From the NCBI GenBank assembly GCA_022842465.1, contig JALHPN010000011.1, positions 16,051-80,050 of the forward strand: a stretch of 64,000 bases of DNA. The letters run 5' to 3'. Below the pieces are notes generated by a model, which saw nothing but the letters and a program-made list of their open reading frames with translations, had not been told where the DNA came from and made no database searches. This document shows, piece by piece, positions 19,713-30,001 of the stretch. How positions within the stretch are numbered: the stretch's first letter is position 1; each line of letters opens with the position of its first letter. Both the position numbers and the translations under genes were made by a program. The DNA is from Polyangiaceae bacterium (GTDB lineage Bacteria; Myxococcota_A; Polyangia; Polyangiales; Polyangiaceae).

Positions 19713-21917
19713 GTGCTCCGCGATCTGCTCGACAGCGGGATCTCCGCGGGTGACGCTCGCCTCGCCGACCACGACGCGATGCGCCGGCGGCGGACCCTGA
19801 ACGGCTGCCTCCTCGGCCTCACCATGGCCGCGCCGTTCGTCCCCATGTTCGGGCTGTTCGGCCAGCGCACCGCGGCCGTCGTGTGCGGCGTGATGGTGCT
19901 GGTCGCCGTCGGCGTGCTCGTCGGACTCCGCCGCGGGCTCTCCGTCGAGGCCGGAGCCGTGGTCCTGCTCGGCGTCGACATGGTGGCGTCGGTGCCCCTG
20001 CAGCTGTCCCTCGGAGGGGCGAGCGCACCGGGCGTCATCTGGGTGTTCGCGCCCGCCGTCCTCGGCGGTTTCGTCCTCCGCCGGCGGCTCGTCGTCGCGC
20101 TCGTCTTCGTCCTGGCTTCGGCGCAGCTCCTCGTCGTCGAAGCGCTCACCTACCGGGGGCTCGTCGAGGTCTCGCCGGTGAAGTCTGCCTTCGCTCGAAT
20201 GGCGGAGCGGTGCGTGTGCAACGTGACGTTCGGCATGGTCCTCCTCGCCTCCGTGGTCGCCTTCGTGAGCGCCGAGCGGAAGGCTACGGCTGCGATGACG
20301 ACCGCGCACTCCGCTCTCGTGAAGGCCCGCGAGCAGGCCGAGCAGGCGACGCGGGCGAAGGCCGAGTTCCTCGCGAACATGAGCCACGAGATCCGCACAC
20401 CGATGAACGGTGTCCTCGGGATGACCGAGCTCGCCCTCGAGGGAGAGCTCGCCGCGGAGCAACGCGAGTATGTGCGGACTGCACATTCCTCGGCGCAGTC
20501 GCTCCTCACCGTCCTGAACGACATCCTCGACTTCTCCAAGATCGAGGCCCGGAAGCTCGAGCTCGAGCGCATCGAGTTCGAGCTCCCGGACATGATCGCC
20601 GGTGCGCTCCGCACGGTCGCCGGTCGCGCTCACGCGAAGGGGGTCGAGCTCGCCGCCGACCTCGGCAGCGACGTCCCCTCGAACGTCGTCTCCGACCCCG
20701 CTCGCCTCCGCCAGGTCCTCCTCAACCTCGTCGGAAACGCGATCAAGTTCACGAGCCGTGGCGAGGTCGTCGTCACCGCCTCCGTCGTGTCGCGGACGAA
20801 GGCGACCGCGACGCTGCAGATCTCCGTTCGCGACACGGGGATCGGCATCCCGGCATCCATCCGGACGCGCATCTTCGAGCCCTTCACGCAGGCGGACGGT
20901 TCGACGACGCGGTCGTACGGCGGCTCGGGGCTCGGCCTCGCCATCTCGGCGCAGCTCGTCGAGCTCCTCGGAGGACGGATCTGGGTCGAGAGCGAGCCCG
21001 GTCGCGGGAGCACGTTCCACCTGCGGGTCCCGGTGGGGCTCGGGCGGGCTGCATTCCGAGCCGTCACGGCGTCCGAGGTCCGCGGCCTGAACGTGCTCGT
21101 CGCGGACGACAACCCGACGTGTCTCCGAATCCTCGAGGCCACCGTCCGGGCGTGGGGCGCGGTTCCCGTCTCGGCGACGGGCGGCCGACGGGCGTGGGAG
21201 ATCCTTCGATCGCGCGACGACATCGCCGTGGTCGTCACCGACGCACGCATGCCGGAGATGGGCGGTCTCGAGCTCGTCGAGGCGATGGCGCATGACGTCC
21301 GCCTCGCAGGCCTGCCGGTCGTCATCCTCAGCTCCGCCTCGGTCCCGGGCGAGGTCGCACGCTACGGTCAGCTCGGCGCTCGTCACGTCACGAAGCCCGT
21401 CGCGCCGGGCGAGCTGCTCCGTGCCGTGTGTCGCGCCCTCGAGCGCCTCACGGACACGGTGAGCGAGCCGTCACCGAGCGTCGTCCAGCGCGTCGCCGCG
21501 CGGGCCGAGAGCCGCACCGGAGCTCCCCTCCGCGTCCTCCTCGCCGAGGACAACGCCGTGAACCGCACGCTCGCGACCCGCTTGCTCGAGAAGGCGGGGC
21601 ACGTCGTCGTCGCGGTGGAGGACGGTCACGGCGCGGTCGTCGCCGTCGCGAAGGGCGGCTTCGACGTCGTGCTCATGGACGTGCAGATGCCGAACGTGGA
21701 CGGGTTCGAGGCGACCGCGCGGATCCGCGGCGCGGGGATCGACGTCCCGATCGTGGCGCTCACCGCGCACGCCATGACCGGCTACGCGGAGCGGTGCCTC
21801 GCAGCCGGAATGAACGCGTACGTGACGAAGCCGATCCGGAGCGGCGACCTGTTCGATGCGATCGCGAGGGTCACGGCTACCGGATGCGGAATTCGCGCGA
21901 CCCGTTCCGTGTCCTGA
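19713..21917 (+). CDS. hybrid sensor histidine kinase with two receiver domains
   Basis: The 734-residue product begins with a membrane region of about five to six hydrophobic segments (residues 25-190) without a periplasmic domain, then a coiled-coil linker. The HisKA box is [19 protein letters not shown], with H225 as the phospho-acceptor. The ATPase domain has [20 protein letters not shown] and [10 protein letters not shown]. Receiver 1 has VADDN, D510 in TDARMP and TKP. Receiver 2 has LAEDN, D656 in LMDVQMP and TKP. Both receivers look competent. The start is taken as GTG 19713; ATG 19779 is an alternative that loses 22 residues before the first hydrophobic segment. No output domain or separate regulator adjoins it, apart from the divergent FHA/sigma-54 activator. 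Confidence 0.92.
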   Translation: MLRDLLDSGISAGDARLADHDAMRRRRTLNGCLLGLTMAAPFVPMFGLFGQRTAAVVCGVMVLVAVGVLVGLRRGLSVEAGAVVLLGVDMVASVPLQLSLGGASAPGVIWVFAPAVLGGFVLRRRLVVALVFVLASAQLLVVEALTYRGLVEVSPVKSAFARMAERCVCNVTFGMVLLASVVAFVSAERKATAAMTTAHSALVKAREQAEQATRAKAEFLANMSHEIRTPMNGVLGMTELALEGELAAEQREYVRTAHSSAQSLLTVLNDILDFSKIEARKLELERIEFELPDMIAGALRTVAGRAHAKGVELAADLGSDVPSNVVSDPARLRQVLLNLVGNAIKFTSRGEVVVTASVVSRTKATATLQISVRDTGIGIPASIRTRIFEPFTQADGSTTRSYGGSGLGLAISAQLVELLGGRIWVESEPGRGSTFHLRVPVGLGRAAFRAVTASEVRGLNVLVADDNPTCLRILEATVRAWGAVPVSATGGRRAWEILRSRDDIAVVVTDARMPEMGGLELVEAMAHDVRLAGLPVVILSSASVPGEVARYGQLGARHVTKPVAPGELLRAVCRALERLTDTVSEPSPSVVQRVAARAESRTGAPLRVLLAEDNAVNRTLATRLLEKAGHVVVAVEDGHGAVVAVAKGGFDVVLMDVQMPNVDGFEATARIRGAGIDVPIVALTAHAMTGYAERCLAAGMNAYVTKPIRSGDLFDAIARVTATGCGIRATRSVS

Positions 21918-22059
21918 CATCGAACTCGGCAGCACCGACACCGCAGTGCCGCGTCCCGCCGGCCCCGCCCCCGTCGCGCTCGCGCTTCCGGCAGGGGATT
22001 TGCTTGTCCGCGCGTGAAACGGGGTCGGGGCCCGACGTCCGTCGCGTATCGCCACAGTT

Positions 22060-22064
22060 GGAGG
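22060..22064 (+). promoter_or_regulatory. strong Shine-Dalgarno that fixes the inositol-phosphate synthase start
   Basis: GGAGG lies 6 nt before the GTG at 22071, which is the only well-placed start in this frame and precedes KKPNSIKPADGKLAV. An upstream frame extension to 22014 lacks such a site. Confidence 0.8.
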
Positions 22065-22070
22065 TCTCTC

Positions 22071-23384
22071 GTGAAGAAGCCGAACAGCATCAAGCCCGCG
22101 GACGGGAAGCTCGCCGTCCTCCTCCCCGGACTGGGGGCGGTCGCGACCACGGCCATCGCCGGCACGATGCTCGCTCGCCGCGGCCTCGCGCCGCCTGTCG
22201 GGTCTCTGACCCAGATGGGGACCATCCGCCTTGGCCCTCGCAAGACGGCGCGCTCGCCGAAGATCTCCGAGGTCATCCCGCTCGCGACGATGAACGACGT
22301 CGTCTTCGGCGGTTGGGACATCTTTCCCGAGAACGGCTACGAGGCCGCCCTCGATGCCGACGTCCTCGAGCGCCGTCACCTCGACGCCGTGAAGGAGGAG
22401 CTCGAGGGTGTCCGTCCGATGAAGGCCGTCTTCGATCCGGCCTACGTCAAGCGCCTGAACGGCACGCACGTGAAGAACGGCAAGACGAAGGCAGACCTCG
22501 TCGAGCAGGTGCGCCAGGACATCCGCGAGTTCAAGAAGCAGAACGACGCCACCCGCGCCGTCGCCGTCTGGTGCGGCTCGACCGAGGTGTACCTCGAGCC
22601 GACCGCGGTGCACGAGTCGATCAAGTCCTTCGAGAAGGGCCTCTTCGACAACGATCCCCAGATCGCGAGCTCGCAGATCTACGCGTGGGCCTGCATGCTC
22701 GAGGACGTACCGTTCGCGAACGGCGCGCCCAACCTCACCGTCGACTTCCCCGCGGCGTGGGAGCTCGCGCGCGAGCGTCACGTGCCGATCGCAGGCAAGG
22801 ACTTCAAGACGGGGCAGACGCTCATGAAGACCGTGCTCGCGCCCGGCCTCAAGGCGCGCATGCTCGGCGTGAAGGGCTGGTTCTCGACCAACATCCTCGG
22901 CAACCGGGACGGCGAGGTGCTCGACGACCCGGGGTCCTTCAAGTCGAAGGAAGTGTCGAAGCTCGGCTCGCTCGAGACGATCTTCCAGCCGCACCTCTAC
23001 CCCGAGCTCTACGGAGACATCTTCCACAAGGTCCGCATCGAGTACTACCCGCCACGCGGCGACGCGAAGGAGGGCTGGGACAACATCGACATCTTCGGAT
23101 GGCTCGGGTACCCGATGCAGATCAAGATCGATTTCCTCTGCCGGGACTCGATCCTCGCGGCGCCCATCGTCCTCGACCTCGCGCTGTTCATGGACTTCGC
23201 CCAGCGGGCGGGTCTCCGAGGGACGCAGGAGTGGCTCAGCTTCTACTTCAAGTCGCCGATGGCGGCGCCGGGGCTGACGCCGGAGCACGATCTCTTCATC
23301 CAGCAGAAGAAGCTGAAGAACACGATCCGTTACCTCGTCGGAGAGGAGCTCATCACCCACCTCGGCGCCGAGTACTACGACTGA
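22071..23384 (+). CDS. ino1: myo-inositol-1-phosphate synthase
   Basis: The 437-residue product converts glucose 6-phosphate to 1L-myo-inositol 1-phosphate with bound NAD. Visible family landmarks are the N-terminal NAD loop (KLAVLLPGLGAVATT), VAVWCGSTEVYLEP, the catalytic segment GKDFKTGQTLMKTVLAPGLK, NILGNRDGEVL with FKSKEVSKL, and HKVRIEYYPPRGDAKEGWDN before a C-terminal Rossmann helix region. The length and loop style match the bacterial branch in which the NAD motif is GLGAVxTT. It is read from GTG 22071 behind a clear Shine-Dalgarno. It is monocistronic between the histidine kinase and a small lipoprotein. Inositol could feed phosphatidylinositol, sphingolipid headgroups or a surface glycan; the sequence does not say which. 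Confidence 0.93.
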   Translation: MKKPNSIKPADGKLAVLLPGLGAVATTAIAGTMLARRGLAPPVGSLTQMGTIRLGPRKTARSPKISEVIPLATMNDVVFGGWDIFPENGYEAALDADVLERRHLDAVKEELEGVRPMKAVFDPAYVKRLNGTHVKNGKTKADLVEQVRQDIREFKKQNDATRAVAVWCGSTEVYLEPTAVHESIKSFEKGLFDNDPQIASSQIYAWACMLEDVPFANGAPNLTVDFPAAWELARERHVPIAGKDFKTGQTLMKTVLAPGLKARMLGVKGWFSTNILGNRDGEVLDDPGSFKSKEVSKLGSLETIFQPHLYPELYGDIFHKVRIEYYPPRGDAKEGWDNIDIFGWLGYPMQIKIDFLCRDSILAAPIVLDLALFMDFAQRAGLRGTQEWLSFYFKSPMAAPGLTPEHDLFIQQKKLKNTIRYLVGEELITHLGAEYYD

Positions 23385-23424
23385 ACCCCCTGTAAGGTCG
23401 TTCCGCGGCGGGCGTTGTCCTGCC

Positions 23425-24099
23425 ATGACAGGACCTTCCGCCTCGCGTGCCCGACTCGCCTTCGCCTTCGCCCTCGTCGCCACGGCGGTCCCCGTCGTCG
23501 CCTGCGGCGGCAGCGATCCTGCGCCGAACACGCCGAACAACGTGGGGCCGGGCCCGCAGCCGACCGGGACGTGGGGGTCGGGGCCGGCTCCGACGACCGG
23601 GCCCGCGGCCACGCTGCCGCCGTCGGGGCCGACGCCCCCGCCGACGACGGGGATCCCGCCGCTCGGACCTCCGCCGTCGTCCGGCGGTGGCACCGCGCAG
23701 GCGCTCGATCCCGCCGCCGCGCAGGTCGCGACCGCCGCCCTCGCCCTGGTCGCGAACACCGAAGCCCCCGGCATGACGAAGGACGGTGCGACGATCGCCG
23801 GCATGTTCCAGGAGGGGCAGTCGCTCGAGGCGCCGTTCACCTTCCAGCCGGGCAAGTGCTACACGCTCGTCGGCGCCGGAGCGGGGCCGCAGGCGGTCGA
23901 GCTGGAGATGATGTACACGACGCCCCTCCCGGGCTTCGCGCCCAGCATCGGCACGAGCGGCGGCGCAGGTCCGCAGGCTTCGATCGGCGGCAAGGGCAAC
24001 TGCATGAAGCCCGTGAGCCCGTTCCCCGCGCAGGCGAAGTTCGTGCTCCGCGCGAAGAAGGGCGCCGGCCTCGCCGCCGCGCAGCTCTACGTCAAATGA
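23425..24099 (+). CDS. lipoprotein with Pro-rich stalk, unknown function
   Basis: The 224-residue product starts with a lipoprotein signal (FAFALVATAVPVVACGG), followed by a Pro/Gly/Thr-rich stalk to about residue 90 that would hold the rest away from the membrane. The C-terminal domain (about 95-224) has two cysteines, in FQPGKCYTLVG and GKGNCMKP, which may pair. The pattern of a myxobacterial lipoprotein with a small beta domain is clear, but I recognise no named family. It follows inositol-phosphate synthase by 40 bp and converges on the Lys/Arg-tailed gene with 21 bp between stops. Confidence 0.7.
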   Translation: MTGPSASRARLAFAFALVATAVPVVACGGSDPAPNTPNNVGPGPQPTGTWGSGPAPTTGPAATLPPSGPTPPPTTGIPPLGPPPSSGGGTAQALDPAAAQVATAALALVANTEAPGMTKDGATIAGMFQEGQSLEAPFTFQPGKCYTLVGAGAGPQAVELEMMYTTPLPGFAPSIGTSGGAGPQASIGGKGNCMKPVSPFPAQAKFVLRAKKGAGLAAAQLYVK

Positions 24100-24120
24100 T
24101 CGCCGTACCGTCGTCGTCGG

Positions 24121-24729
24121 TCACGCGCGCGCCCTGCGGACATCCGGGGGACCGCTCGCGCGACCGCCTTTCGTCGAGCGCTTGCTCGAGGGCCGCTTCG
24201 CGGCCGTCTTCGTCGTCCGTTTCGCCGAAGACGCGCGCTTCTTCGCGCGCGTAGGCATCGCGCTCGTCGTCGACCGTTTGGCATCGGCGCCGCGGCGGGG
24301 GCTCGCAGTCTTCTTCTTCGTCCGCGTGCTCGTCGCGGCGCTGCGCGTCTTCGCGCTCGTGCGCGCTTCCGCCCTCGCGCCATTTCGCCCCGCCTCTGCG
24401 CGCCCGCCCCGCGCGCTCCCGCCCCGCCCGCCCGTCTTCGCGGCGGGCGCATCCGCCGACACGAGCTTCGAGAACCGGCTCGTCTTCCCGCCGCTCACCT
24501 CGTCTTGGTAGAGGAACGCGAGCTTCGAGGCGTCGAACGTCTCGAACCACTCGCCCCACGAGATCTTCTCGAGGCTCGCTTGGCCCGAGTAGCCGGGGTA
24601 GTCGATGCGTAGGAGCCCGGCGTCGCCTCCCCGGCGCGCCGTGCGCTTCACGCGTGCCGGGTATCCGCCTCGCTCCTCGACCCAGGCCTTGATCTCGTCG
24701 TGATTGGTCGTCACCAGCGCTTTCGACAT
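24121..24729 (-). CDS. small conserved domain fused to a Lys/Arg/Ala-rich histone-like tail
   Basis: The 202-residue product starts at ATG 24729, behind GGAGG. Residues 1-85 form a compact domain seen in many short bacterial proteins: TTNHDEIKAWVEERGGYPAR, LRIDYPGYSGQASLEKISW and FETFDASKLAFLYQDE. Homologues of this domain are often labelled as a glucan branching enzyme, which the length does not support. Residues 90-202 are almost only Ala, Arg, Lys, Ser, Gly and Thr, with AKKRASS and KRTTKTAAKRPSSKRSTKGG, like a histone H1 or AlgR3-type tail that could bind DNA or RNA. The fusion is the notable point. Cellular role unknown. Confidence 0.75.
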   Translation of the reverse strand: MSKALVTTNHDEIKAWVEERGGYPARVKRTARRGGDAGLLRIDYPGYSGQASLEKISWGEWFETFDASKLAFLYQDEVSGGKTSRFSKLVSADAPAAKTGGRGGSARGGRAEAGRNGARAEARTSAKTRSAATSTRTKKKTASPRRGADAKRSTTSAMPTRAKKRASSAKRTTKTAAKRPSSKRSTKGGRASGPPDVRRARA

Positions 24730-24844
24730 GTCGTCCTCCGATCCAGGCGGCGGACGAGCAAGCGTCGTGCCCCTGGGGCGAAGGACCATCTCGACGTGGG
24801 CGTGCAGCGCCGAGTATGTTGGGCGGCCGAGGCCCGCGCCCCAG

Positions 24845-26128
24845 ATGCTTCCGTTCTACCCCGTGCACATGGACGTGGCGCAGCAGGCGTGGGTCGCCGC
24901 GCGCGTCGAGGAGCGCGCGCGCACCGGTAACGACGTCACCGCGCTCGAGACCGAGCTCCGGCCGCTCGCGCGCTACGATCGGATCTGGAACGGCGGACAG
25001 ACGCACTTCGTCGCGCTCTACCAGCCTCGCTTCGTCTACACGCGCACGTCCGGCCAGCCGACGATCGACGAGCGGCTCGTCAATCCCGCCGCGCTCAACA
25101 CCACCGACCCGAACCTGACGCCGCTCTCGGCGCTCCACAACGGCGGCATCGGCATCGAGGCGATCCGCCGCCGCTGGCGCCTGTCGGCCTACCAGTTCGC
25201 GGCGTACGGTCCCATCACGACGACGTCGCTCCTCGTGCAGGACCCGTGGACCGGCGAGGGGTACCCCGCCGAGCCGAACCCGATCATCCCGTCGACGATC
25301 GCGGCGCGCTTCACGCTGCTCTTCGCGCAGACGCAGGTCTTCGTGCCGATCCGGCTGAGTCGCCGCGTCGCGCTCATCCCGGGCTTCGTCTACAACGCGT
25401 TCGGCGGCGCCAACAGCGACGCGCGCGCGATCATGGCGCTCACGATCGGCCCGGGCGGAAGCCTCGCGCTCGAGGTCGCCGCCACGCGAAACGATCGGTT
25501 CGTCACGACCGTCGGCGGCGGGCAGGTGCAGACGCTCTTCCAGGGCGATCGCACGGGGCCCGACATCTACCGCGCCGAGGCTCGCCAGTCGTGGCGGCAC
25601 TGGTACTCGCCCAAGGTGTCCACGGAGCTCGAGCTGGGCGCCACGGTCGGCGGCGACAACATCAACGGGTTCAGCCTCTTCTCCTTCGTCGAGGCAGGGC
25701 TCCTCTACGACGACTTCGGCCTCCCCAAGCTCGCGCCCGGCGCGGCCGCCCAGGGCGCTCCGCCTGGTCGCGGCGCGCGCCTCCAGATCGGCACCTTCGC
25801 GCGCGTGCAGCCCTGGCTCGACCTCTTCTCCGGCGAGCTGATCCAGCGCGGCGTCCTCGCGGGCGCCGCGAACTACGGGATCGACCGGACGACGTTCCGC
25901 GTGCAGCTGCAGGGCGCGCAGTCGCTCTCGACGCCGCGCTCCGTCGCGAAGTACTCGCTCCTCCAGGTCGAGACGAGCCTCCGCTACCGCTTCTCGCGCG
26001 ACTGGTCAGGCGACCTCGGCGTCCGCTTCGGCTCCCAGGACTTCGAGAACGCCATTCGTTTCAACCAGACCACCCAAGGCCAGGTCTTCGCGGGCATCGC
26101 GTGGGCCCCGCTGCCAGGGAGGTTCTGA
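24845..26128 (+). CDS. outer-membrane beta-barrel-like protein lacking a visible signal peptide
   Basis: From ATG 24845 the product has 427 residues (ATG 24869 is an alternative). Most of it alternates polar and aromatic/hydrophobic residues in 10-12-residue strands separated by Gly/Asn/Pro turns, and it ends in Phe (WAPLPGRF), the typical C-terminal signature of an outer-membrane barrel. No signal peptide is visible downstream of either ATG, and the upstream in-frame codons (SAEYVGRPRPAPQ) do not supply one. Either the start is further off in another frame, the 5' end has been lost, or the barrel is not exported by Sec. It diverges from the Lys/Arg-tailed gene. Function unknown. Confidence 0.65.
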   Translation: MLPFYPVHMDVAQQAWVAARVEERARTGNDVTALETELRPLARYDRIWNGGQTHFVALYQPRFVYTRTSGQPTIDERLVNPAALNTTDPNLTPLSALHNGGIGIEAIRRRWRLSAYQFAAYGPITTTSLLVQDPWTGEGYPAEPNPIIPSTIAARFTLLFAQTQVFVPIRLSRRVALIPGFVYNAFGGANSDARAIMALTIGPGGSLALEVAATRNDRFVTTVGGGQVQTLFQGDRTGPDIYRAEARQSWRHWYSPKVSTELELGATVGGDNINGFSLFSFVEAGLLYDDFGLPKLAPGAAAQGAPPGRGARLQIGTFARVQPWLDLFSGELIQRGVLAGAANYGIDRTTFRVQLQGAQSLSTPRSVAKYSLLQVETSLRYRFSRDWSGDLGVRFGSQDFENAIRFNQTTQGQVFAGIAWAPLPGRF

Positions 26129-26136
26129 CATCCCCC

Positions 26137-26544
26137 TCACTTGAGGCGGGTGGCCCAGAGCTCTGCGAGGGTGCGGCAGGCGTCGACGGTCGTGAACACC
26201 CCGACCACGTGATTGTTCTGCATCACGATCGCCGCTCCGTACTTGTGCTCGGCCATCTCGGCGCAGACGACGTCGATCGTCGTGTCCGGCGACGTCGTGT
26301 ACGGGGACTGGCTCATGGCGTCCTCGACCGTCACCTTGGTCGGGTCGACGTCCTTGAGGGACTCGATGAGCGCAACGTCGCGCTCGCTGACGAGTCCGAC
26401 GATCCGGCCGCCGTGGAGGACGGGGAGATGACGGATGCGGTGCTCCCGCATGACGTCGCGGGCGTGCGCGATCGTCTGTTCGACCCCGATCGTGATGGGC
26501 GAGGTCGTCATGTACTTCTGCACGGGCGGGATCGGCTTGCTCAT
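26137..26544 (-). CDS. tandem CBS-domain protein
   Basis: The 135-residue product consists of two CBS motifs and nothing else. The first spans about 8-65 (VQKYMTTSPITIGVEQTIAH and HLPVLHGGRIVGLVSERDV). The second spans about 72-130 (VEDAMSQSPYTTSPDTTIDV and AAIVMQNNHVVGVFTTVDA). Such stand-alone pairs usually bind adenosine nucleotides and act as energy or redox sensors. The S/T-x-x-D ligand motif is visible in both halves (SERD, TTVD). It converges on the barrel-like gene with 8 bp between stops and follows the lipoprotein gene on the same strand. Confidence 0.9.
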   Translation of the reverse strand: MSKPIPPVQKYMTTSPITIGVEQTIAHARDVMREHRIRHLPVLHGGRIVGLVSERDVALIESLKDVDPTKVTVEDAMSQSPYTTSPDTTIDVVCAEMAEHKYGAAIVMQNNHVVGVFTTVDACRTLAELWATRLK

Positions 26545-26653
26545 GGCCTGGCCCCGAGCAACGACGGTGCCATGCAGGATCCGGCGGAGTTTGCGGGGGT
26601 TCCGGCGGCGAGCGTGCGCACGGCTTGCGCGGACGCGAAGAGGCCGCGTCGAC

Positions 26654-27475
26654 TCAGGGAGAGGTCACGAGGACGTCGTCGAGGCGCGCTTCGATCGTGC
26701 CGGTGGCGAACGCGGCGAAGGTGAGCCCGAGCTCGACGTACCCGCTGCCAGGGGTCCAGTCGGAGGCGAGCGCGACGTTCTCGGCTTCCTTGCCGTCGAT
26801 CGTCAGGACGCTCCGCTTCCCGGGGATGTCGATGAGGATCCCGACGCGCGTCCACGTCGGCGCGAGCGCGCTGGCGAAGGCCGGTCGGTTTGTCACGTGG
26901 GAGGGACCGCCGTCGTTCTCGACGACCTCCTGCGTATGGAAGGCGTCGGCCTCCGCGACGAGCTGGATACGCCGGGCGCCGAGGCGGATGCGCGCGAGCG
27001 ACGCTACGTCCTCACCCGTCACGGACAGGCGGAGCGACCAGGCGACCGACAGCGTCGAGAACGTGCCGGCCAGGGGCTTCACCAGGCCCGCCGTGCTCGG
27101 GGTCGGGGAAGGGCCGATGTTCGTGAGGAGGGCGCTCGGAGCGGAGCGTGCGTCGTCCTGGACGAGGGACACGGAGCCCGTGTTCTCCATGAACCACCCG
27201 CTCGTGCTGAGCGCGCCGCGATCGAAGTCGTTGCAGTAGACGGCCTGCGGATGGTCGTCGCAGAACAGCGTCGCGGGGCGAGCGTCCGGGCCGCGCGCGC
27301 TCGCGTCGGAGCCGCCGTCCCCCAGAACCGGGCCGATCGCCGCGTCCGCGGATGCGGCGTCCCCGCCGCTCAGGCCGTCGAAACCCGCGAGCGAGCACGC
27401 CTCGGCCGCGGAGAGCCCCACGGCGAGGACCAGGACATGCCTCGACGACCCCACCCTCCAAGTCTTGCCGCGCAC
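26654..27475 (-). CDS. lipoprotein with concanavalin/laminin-G-like domain
   Basis: The 273-residue reading starts at a GTG (27475); GTG 27454 is an alternative. A signal with VLVLAVGLSAAEAC supplies the lipobox. A Gly/Asp/Ala-rich linker leads to a beta-sandwich-like domain (about 85-273) beginning LFCDDHPQAVYCNDFDRG, where the two cysteines may pair. Recurrent strands such as VGILIDIPGKRSVLTIDGKE and IEARLDDVLVTSP fit the concanavalin-like fold used for sugar binding. It lies just after the Wzx-type flippase on the same strand (53 bp). A surface carbohydrate-binding role is inference. Confidence 0.65.
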   Translation of the reverse strand: MRGKTWRVGSSRHVLVLAVGLSAAEACSLAGFDGLSGGDAASADAAIGPVLGDGGSDASARGPDARPATLFCDDHPQAVYCNDFDRGALSTSGWFMENTGSVSLVQDDARSAPSALLTNIGPSPTPSTAGLVKPLAGTFSTLSVAWSLRLSVTGEDVASLARIRLGARRIQLVAEADAFHTQEVVENDGGPSHVTNRPAFASALAPTWTRVGILIDIPGKRSVLTIDGKEAENVALASDWTPGSGYVELGLTFAAFATGTIEARLDDVLVTSP

Positions 27476-27528
27476 GCGCGGCGTCGCAAGGTCCTTCGGG
27501 GGGGCGCGGGATCCTGTCGGGCGGACGC

Positions 27529-29031
27529 TCAGCCCGCCTGGGCGTTCTTCTTTCGATCGCGGATCGCGCGGACGGCGAACCGTACCTCGCTCGGGCGAAC
27601 GACGCCGAGGACGAGGGCGAGCGCGCCGTAGAGCGCGGCGTCGACGAGGAGGCGGAAGTACCCGAGGGGCGCCATCGCGACGTGGCCACCGACGACGATC
27701 GCGCAGATCAGGAGCGAGAGGCCCGTCGAGCGGAGGACGCGGCGGTCGACCGCTCGCCTCCCGATGAGCGCGTACTGCACGAGCGCGTTCACGAGCTCGC
27801 GGAGGCTCATGGCGATCGCGCATCCCATCGCGGCGCCGCCTGGGCCGAGCGGTGCCGTCATCGGGACGACGAGGTAGACGAGGGCGGGGAGCAGCGCGAG
27901 CCCGAAGATCGACGCGATCGACACCGTCCATGACCGGTCCAGGATCATGAGCGAGACCCAGAGGAGGACGTTCGCGTACGAGAGGACGAACGTCGGCGCG
28001 AGCCAGCGCACCGTCTCGGCCGCGGGAGCGAACTTCGACCCGACGAGGATCCGGACCGCGAGCTCCGCGCCGAGCGCCAGCATCAGCGTGAGGGGGATCG
28101 TCACGACGTTCACCGCCTCGATCCCGCGGCGGAGGATGCCGAAGAACTCCTCCTCGCTGCGGGCCTTCGCGCGGCTCATCATCGGGATGAGGACGCCGCT
28201 CAAGATCGGCGAGAGGAGCGCGGAGAGCTTCGCGATCTTCTGGCCCGCGCCGTAAAAGCCCAGATCGGCGGCCTCTGGCGGGACGAGCCCCTTCAGGACG
28301 AGCACGTCCGCCTGCGCGCCGAGCCCGACCGCGACGTTCGCCACGTAGAAGGGAAAGGAGAGGACGAGCACCTCCCGGATCACCTTCGCGTCGAAGCGAA
28401 CGTGGAGATCGACCGCCGACCGCACAGCGGGGTAGAGGACCGCCAGCTTCAGCGCCTCGGCGGCGAGGTACGGCAGCGGGAGCGACCAGAACGGAGCCCC
28501 GAGCAGCGCGAGCGCGAGCGTGCCGCCACCCCAGAGGACCTTGCTGATGACGTTCGCGACCGCGAGGCCGCCGACCTGCGACGCGGCCTGCAGCATCTGC
28601 TGGAACGTCTGGTTCATCGCCGTCAGGACGTAGCCTGCCGCGAACAAGGTCCCGGCGATGCGCACTTGCTCGACCTGCTTCGGCAGCCAGAGCACGAACA
28701 TGTAGAGGGCGAGAGGGAGGAGCACGACCGCGCGGGCGACGAGGAGGCCCCCGAAGAGGTCGCTCGCGTGCTTCGGGCGGACGGCGATCTCCCGCGAGAT
28801 GTAGGTATCGACGCCCAGCGTGAGGAAGAGCGTCAGGGCGATCGCGAACTGCTCGCCGACGAGGTAGCTGCCGAAGGACGACGCCCCGAGATAGTTCGGG
28901 AGGACCTTCAGCGTGACGAGCGCCACGCCCCACGTCAGGACGAGGGACGAGGCGAGCTTCAGGGCGTTTCGCGCCGCGGTCGCGCCCTCGTGGGCCACGT
29001 GGGCAGGGCTGCTCGGAGGGGAGGAGGACAC
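27529..29031 (-). CDS. polysaccharide flippase, Wzx/MATE-like (MVF superfamily)
   Basis: The 500-residue product has 12-14 hydrophobic segments across its length, starting near residue 23 (ALKLASSLVLTWGVALVTL). The first module contains YLGASSFGSYLVGEQFAIAL, the conserved pattern of lipid-linked oligosaccharide flippases (LGxxxFGxYxxxxxx). The expected role is moving undecaprenyl-diphosphate repeat units across the inner membrane, the step between assembly and Wzy polymerisation. The start is a GTG at 29031. It is divergent from the cytosolic kinase at 29145. A C-terminal cytoplasmic Arg/Lys tail (RAIRDRKKNAQAG) is present. The assignment to this locus's polymer is inferred from context. Confidence 0.88.
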   Translation of the reverse strand: MSSSPPSSPAHVAHEGATAARNALKLASSLVLTWGVALVTLKVLPNYLGASSFGSYLVGEQFAIALTLFLTLGVDTYISREIAVRPKHASDLFGGLLVARAVVLLPLALYMFVLWLPKQVEQVRIAGTLFAAGYVLTAMNQTFQQMLQAASQVGGLAVANVISKVLWGGGTLALALLGAPFWSLPLPYLAAEALKLAVLYPAVRSAVDLHVRFDAKVIREVLVLSFPFYVANVAVGLGAQADVLVLKGLVPPEAADLGFYGAGQKIAKLSALLSPILSGVLIPMMSRAKARSEEEFFGILRRGIEAVNVVTIPLTLMLALGAELAVRILVGSKFAPAAETVRWLAPTFVLSYANVLLWVSLMILDRSWTVSIASIFGLALLPALVYLVVPMTAPLGPGGAAMGCAIAMSLRELVNALVQYALIGRRAVDRRVLRSTGLSLLICAIVVGGHVAMAPLGYFRLLVDAALYGALALVLGVVRPSEVRFAVRAIRDRKKNAQAG

Positions 29032-29144
29032 CGAGGTCTTCGAGGCCGGCTCGTGGTGGCGCCGGAGGCTGCGACCACGCTAGCCGGTCCGCCTCGGGTC
29101 TGTCACTCGAATGGGGCTCGCGATGGGGGGCGGTCGCGCGTACG

Positions 29145-29999
<855 letters not shown>

Positions 30000-30001
30000 C
30001 C

